Shown here: piece after piece, positions 55,815 to 59,037 of the stretch
Numbering within the stretch: position 1 is the first letter of the stretch
How the letters are laid out: the number at the start of each line of letters is the position of its first letter
Assembly: GCF_001659685.2 (NCBI RefSeq)
Contig: NZ_LXYE02000056.1
Coordinates: forward strand, 1-59,037
DNA: 59,037 bases
From: Labilibacter marinus
GTDB taxonomy: Bacteria; Bacteroidota; Bacteroidia; Bacteroidales; Marinilabiliaceae
Direction: 5' to 3'
Position numbers and translations under genes: made by a program
Notes under the pieces: generated by a model
Database searches by the model: none
The model's input: the letters and a program-made list of their open reading frames with translations, nothing else
What the model was told of the DNA's origin: nothing

Positions 55815-56582
55815 ATGGATGTACTAATAATTGAAGATGAGCCTTTAGCGGCTGAGCATCTTACTGCTTTAGTTAAAGCTTGTGATAGTGAGATAAATAT
55901 TGTAGAAACCTTGGATTCGGTGGCTAGTGCTGAGAATTGGTTGAAAACAAATGTACATCCTTCGCTTATTTTTATGGATGTGCATTTGGGAGATGGTATT
56001 TGTTTCGAAATTTTTAAACGAGTAAGTATATCGTCCTTTATTATTTTTACTACGGCCTACGACCAATACGCTTTACAGGCTTTTAAAGTTAATAGTGTAG
56101 ATTATTTATTAAAACCACTTAATCAGGAAATGTTATGCACAGCGCTCGACAAGTATAAAAGCTTTGCTTCTAATGAGACGATAAATCAGGTAACGCCTGA
56201 TATTAATAAACTAATTGATGCCATACAGAATAAAACAACTAATTACAAAGAGCGATTTGTAGTAAAAGTAGGAACTCATATTCGTCCGGTAAAAGTGGAT
56301 GAAATAGCCTGTTTTTACAGTATGGAAAAGGCCACTTATTTACATACCAAATCAGGGAAAAACTATCTGGTGGATTATGCCTTAGATAAGTTGATAGATT
56401 TGCTCAATCCAGAAAACTTCTTTCGAATAAGTAGAAAGCACATTGTATCCTTAAATGCCATTGAAGATGTGATTTCTGTTGGGCCATCACGAATAAAAGT
56501 AAAAATACAGACCTTTCAAGAAGATGAGTTGGTAGTTTCTAGGGATAAAATAAAACCATTTAAAGCATGGTTAGAAGGCTGA
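55815..56582 (+). CDS. LytTR-family response regulator
   Basis: A 255-residue regulator. The receiver domain (1-120) has the acidic pair near Glu7/Asp8, phospho-acceptor Asp55 (LIFMDVHLGDG), Thr79/Thr80 and Lys100 (LLKPL). The LytTR DNA-binding domain (about 145-255) includes DEIACFYSMEKATYLHT and NFFRISRKHIVSL. It is the partner of the LytS-type kinase upstream and probably controls the receptor module. The 188-base gap from the kinase gene suggests its own promoter, though no consensus match was found. Confidence 0.92.
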   Translation: MDVLIIEDEPLAAEHLTALVKACDSEINIVETLDSVASAENWLKTNVHPSLIFMDVHLGDGICFEIFKRVSISSFIIFTTAYDQYALQAFKVNSVDYLLKPLNQEMLCTALDKYKSFASNETINQVTPDINKLIDAIQNKTTNYKERFVVKVGTHIRPVKVDEIACFYSMEKATYLHTKSGKNYLVDYALDKLIDLLNPENFFRISRKHIVSLNAIEDVISVGPSRIKVKIQTFQEDELVVSRDKIKPFKAWLEG

Positions 56583-56729
56583 GCAATACCAAGTGTTGCA
56601 TACTATTGTAGTCGGATAGGATTAGAGCCTGATATTCAATTGCTCATATTCAATATATAAAGCTTATTGCATTTGTATAATAAACATTACTTTTTTTGAT
56701 TATTTTCGTAGCAAATTCAATCATCAGAT

Positions 56730-57851
56730 ATGAGTATTCAAATAGTAGAGGTATTAAATCAGAGTCAGAGAAAGAAGTTTGTAGACTTTCCATATCAATT
56801 ATATAAAAGCAATAAGTATTGGGTTCCTCCTATGAAAGGAGACGAACTTGGGGCTATTACTCCTGAAAAAAATCCAGCGTACGATTTTTGTAGAGCTAAA
56901 TTTTGGTTGGCTTATCAAGATGGAAAAATAGTGGGTAGAATTGGAGCCATAGTTAATGATTTATGGATTGATAAAATAGGCGAGAAGATTGGTCGAATTA
57001 CCCGCATCGAATTCATCGATAATTTTGAGGTAGTAAAGTCCTTATTTGAAGTAGCCGAAAATTGGCTAAACGAGCAAGGAATGGTGGGTGTGATGGGTCC
57101 GCTGGGTTTTTCAAACTTAGACCATTCAGGTGTACTCATCGAAGGTTTTGATAGAATTCCATGTATGGCTAGTGATTACCATTGGGATTATTACCAAGGT
57201 CATATTGAGAAATTAGGATATGTAAAAGAGCGCGATTGGTTAGAGTTTAGAATTACTTTTCCTGATGAAATGCCTGCAAAAGCTCTTAAAGTAGCGGAGA
57301 TGATAAAAAAACGTTACGGATTAAAAATACTAAACTTTAATAAGAGCAGTGAACTTGAACCATATCGAGAAATGATTTTTAAGGTTTTTAATGATGCTTT
57401 TGTTGGTTTGTTTGGAACTTTTAGGTTGCCAGATAGATTAGTGAAGTTTTACATTGATAAATTCTTTCCTGCCATTAATCCTCGTTTTGTAAAGGTTATG
57501 TTGGATAAAGAAGATCAGTTAGCTGGCTTTTTAGTGGCATTACCTTCTTTATCAGAAGCATTACAAAAAGCTAAAGGAAAGCTTCTTCCATTTGGTTGGT
57601 GGCATTTGAAAAAGGCGCTTGAAAAACCAAAAGAAATGGATTTGATGCTTACTGGGGTAAAACCTGAGTTACAAAAAATGGGTGGAGTTTCATTGTTAAT
57701 GAATGAACTTTGGAATACAGCTAATGATGCAGGTATTAAATTTGTAGAAACAACAGGTATGCTAGAAGACAATAAAGTAGCTATTCAGTTGTGGAAGTCG
57801 TTCGATCACATTCAGCATAAGCGTAAACGTTGTTATAAAAAGATGTTCTAG
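56730..57851 (+). CDS. GNAT-fold acyltransferase family protein (YghO-like)
   Basis: A 373-residue protein of a widely distributed family with two GNAT-like halves. The first half has the KFWLAYQDGKIVGRIGAIVN strand pair and the GVMGPLGFSNLDHSGVLIEGF block. The second half (about 265-365) contains MDLMLTGVKPELQKMGGVSLLMNELWNTA, the usual CoA-binding loop region. The substrate is unknown. Its ending is close to a bidirectional terminator shared with the leftward rpe gene. Confidence 0.78.
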   Translation: MSIQIVEVLNQSQRKKFVDFPYQLYKSNKYWVPPMKGDELGAITPEKNPAYDFCRAKFWLAYQDGKIVGRIGAIVNDLWIDKIGEKIGRITRIEFIDNFEVVKSLFEVAENWLNEQGMVGVMGPLGFSNLDHSGVLIEGFDRIPCMASDYHWDYYQGHIEKLGYVKERDWLEFRITFPDEMPAKALKVAEMIKKRYGLKILNFNKSSELEPYREMIFKVFNDAFVGLFGTFRLPDRLVKFYIDKFFPAINPRFVKVMLDKEDQLAGFLVALPSLSEALQKAKGKLLPFGWWHLKKALEKPKEMDLMLTGVKPELQKMGGVSLLMNELWNTANDAGIKFVETTGMLEDNKVAIQLWKSFDHIQHKRKRCYKKMF

Positions 57852-57892
57852 ATGGCTATTATTAGCTTATTAAAGGAGATATTATTAAATAA

Positions 57893-57926
57893 ACAAAAAA
57901 ACGCTGGCAATGCCAGCGTTTTTTGT
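57893..57926. terminator. Bidirectional terminator between GNAT and rpe genes
   Basis: A near-perfect inverted repeat (ACGCTGGCA paired with TGCCAGCGT) is flanked by A and T runs on the two sides. It can end transcription from both convergent genes. Confidence 0.9.
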
Positions 57927-57982
57927 TTCAGTATATTGGTTTATAATGGTTGTATTAAAATAAATTTCTATAGTTTAAATCT

Positions 57983-58663
57983 TTATTTAATAGCAGATAA
58001 AGGTGGTTCAGGTAAAAAGTGCTTTAACTCTTTTACCGCCTGTATAGGGTTTGGTGCATTAAAAACAGCACTTCCTGCTACCAATACATCAGCACCAGCA
58101 TTAATTAATTGCTGAGCGTTGGCAATGGTAACTCCGCCATCAACCTGAATTAATGCTCTACTTCCTTTTTTCTCAATTAAATTTCTTAGCTCCGAAAGTT
58201 TTTTAAAGGTATTCTCAATAAACTTCTGTCCACCAAAACCTGGGTTAACTGACATCAGTAGAACCAAGTCCACTTCTTTAATAATCTCTTCTAATAAAAA
58301 TATAGGAGTATGCGGATTTAACGTGACGCCAGCTTGCATTCCCTCTTTTTTAATAGCATCTATGGTTCTGTGCAAGTGTGTGCAAGCTTCGTAATGAACG
58401 TTTAGTAAATCTGCGCCAGCGTTTTTAAAATCTGTAATATATTTATCTGGCTCAACAATCATTAGGTGCACATCAAAAGGTTTGTCAATATGCGGACGCA
58501 ATGATTTAATAATCGGTAGGCCAAAAGAAATATTAGGCACAAAGACACCATCCATTATATCCAGGTGCAGCCAGTCGGCTTCACTCTTATTAATTATTTC
58601 AATTTGAGATTCCATTTTACTGAAATCAGCAGCCAATAGCGATGGTGCAATTAAATGGTTCAT
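57983..58663 (-). CDS. rpe: Ribulose-phosphate 3-epimerase
   Basis: A 226-residue TIM-barrel enzyme of the pentose phosphate pathway that interconverts ribulose-5-phosphate and xylulose-5-phosphate. Motifs are IAPSLLAADF near the N-terminus, LHLDIMDGVFVPN (metal-binding Asp), DVHLMI, LMSVNPGFGGQKF and VDGGV with the phosphate-binding AGSAVF loop. Length is normal. It is convergent with the GNAT gene. Confidence 0.96.
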   Translation of the reverse strand: MNHLIAPSLLAADFSKMESQIEIINKSEADWLHLDIMDGVFVPNISFGLPIIKSLRPHIDKPFDVHLMIVEPDKYITDFKNAGADLLNVHYEACTHLHRTIDAIKKEGMQAGVTLNPHTPIFLLEEIIKEVDLVLLMSVNPGFGGQKFIENTFKKLSELRNLIEKKGSRALIQVDGGVTIANAQQLINAGADVLVAGSAVFNAPNPIQAVKELKHFLPEPPLSAIK

Positions 58664-59037
58664 CTTTGCAAAAATGTTAATGGTCTATAACGAATATTGC
58701 ATACACGCAACTTCGCTCTAATTAAAGAACAAGGCTAAAGTGTATAAAATGTTTGATACGGACTGTAAATTATAGTTGTATTTTTCCCGTGGCAAAAGTA
58801 ATAAGTATTCGTTAATCCCACAATATTGATGAAGATTACCCTTAAATATTAATTTAAGATAAAACTGGCATGGCCAGAGCAAATTAATTGGACACACCTG
58901 AGTGTGAATAAAATTGGTGTTACCCTCCTGATTCTGTTATGTTTTAAACATACCTTCCAAAGGATCTATATTTATACACTTTCGTATTTTTCTTCAATAG
59001 CGTCCTAAACTATTTTTTTAATGTTCCTAATGTCTTG
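58664..59037. other. Right-end intergenic region, no supported gene
   Basis: The last 374 bases have stop codons in all frames at close intervals. Two short hairpins are visible: CTGGCATGGCCAG (58865-58877) and CACACCTGAGTGTG (58893-58906), 16 bases apart. Nothing here looks coding. It presumably contains the rpe promoter on the left. Confidence 0.5.

Noticed and set aside
57852-58115. 87-codon frame on the plus strand after the GNAT gene
   Set aside because: It runs through the bidirectional terminator and into the antisense of rpe, so it is not credible as a gene.
58978-59037. Possible end of a minus-strand gene at the right edge
   Set aside because: All three minus-strand frames meet a stop within about 35 bases of the edge, which leaves too little to support a gene.

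Overview
The window comes from a low-GC member of the Bacteroidota. The evidence is type IX secretion (T9SS) cargo with a PorP/SprF partner, a TonB-dependent receptor with a carboxypeptidase-regulatory-like N-terminus, SprB repeats, LytS/LytTR signalling, weak Shine-Dalgarno sequences, and two exact matches to the Bacteroidota promoter (TTTG, 19 bases, TAnnTTTG). A marine or anaerobic lineage of the Marinilabiliales type would fit, but this is inference from gene content. No transposase, integrase, phage gene or CRISPR array was seen.

Left part (1-14 kb), housekeeping and accessory genes: a cluster of short palindromes; two tRNA-Lys(TTT) genes with their own promoter and terminator; a Memo-AMMECR1 fusion followed by a Tat-exported phosphoesterase and the matching radical SAM protein (the AmmeMemoRadiSam trio); an Hsp20 chaperone; a large PKD-repeat surface protein with a type B T9SS tail and its PorP/SprF partner; proline dehydrogenase; a MATE exporter; superoxide dismutase.

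Middle (14-47.9 kb), a surface or exopolysaccharide locus: a polysaccharide deacetylase and flippase pair lead in, followed by a convergent VOC-fold gene. A long, tightly packed plus-strand series then encodes the OPX export lipoprotein, a Wzc-like chain-length/BY-kinase protein, a polymerase, a second flippase, six glycosyltransferases, a second deacetylase, four hexapeptide acyltransferases, an MBOAT O-acyltransferase with SGNH partners, a T9SS-secreted pectate-lyase-like protein, and a third SGNH-like lipoprotein. It ends with a cassette of acyl carrier protein, glutamine amidotransferase (AsnB-like), NAD-synthase-like ATP pyrophosphatase, acyl-AMP ligase and the initiating phosphoglycosyltransferase. 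The inferred logic is: the phosphoglycosyltransferase starts a lipid-linked unit, the glycosyltransferases extend it, flippase and polymerase assemble the polymer, OPX/Wzc export it, and a large set of acyl and amide tailoring enzymes decorates it. No nucleotide-sugar biosynthesis gene lies in the locus. The ACP/AsnB/NadE-like/ligase cassette is the best candidate for an incompletely described chemistry.

Right part (47.9-59 kb): a nitroreductase, an ElyC/YdcF-type membrane protein, a U32-family protein, an intergenic array of degenerate 41-bp repeats, a module of TonB receptor, exported helical protein, LytS kinase and LytTR regulator, a GNAT-type protein and ribulose-phosphate 3-epimerase. 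The last 370 bases hold no gene that can be supported.
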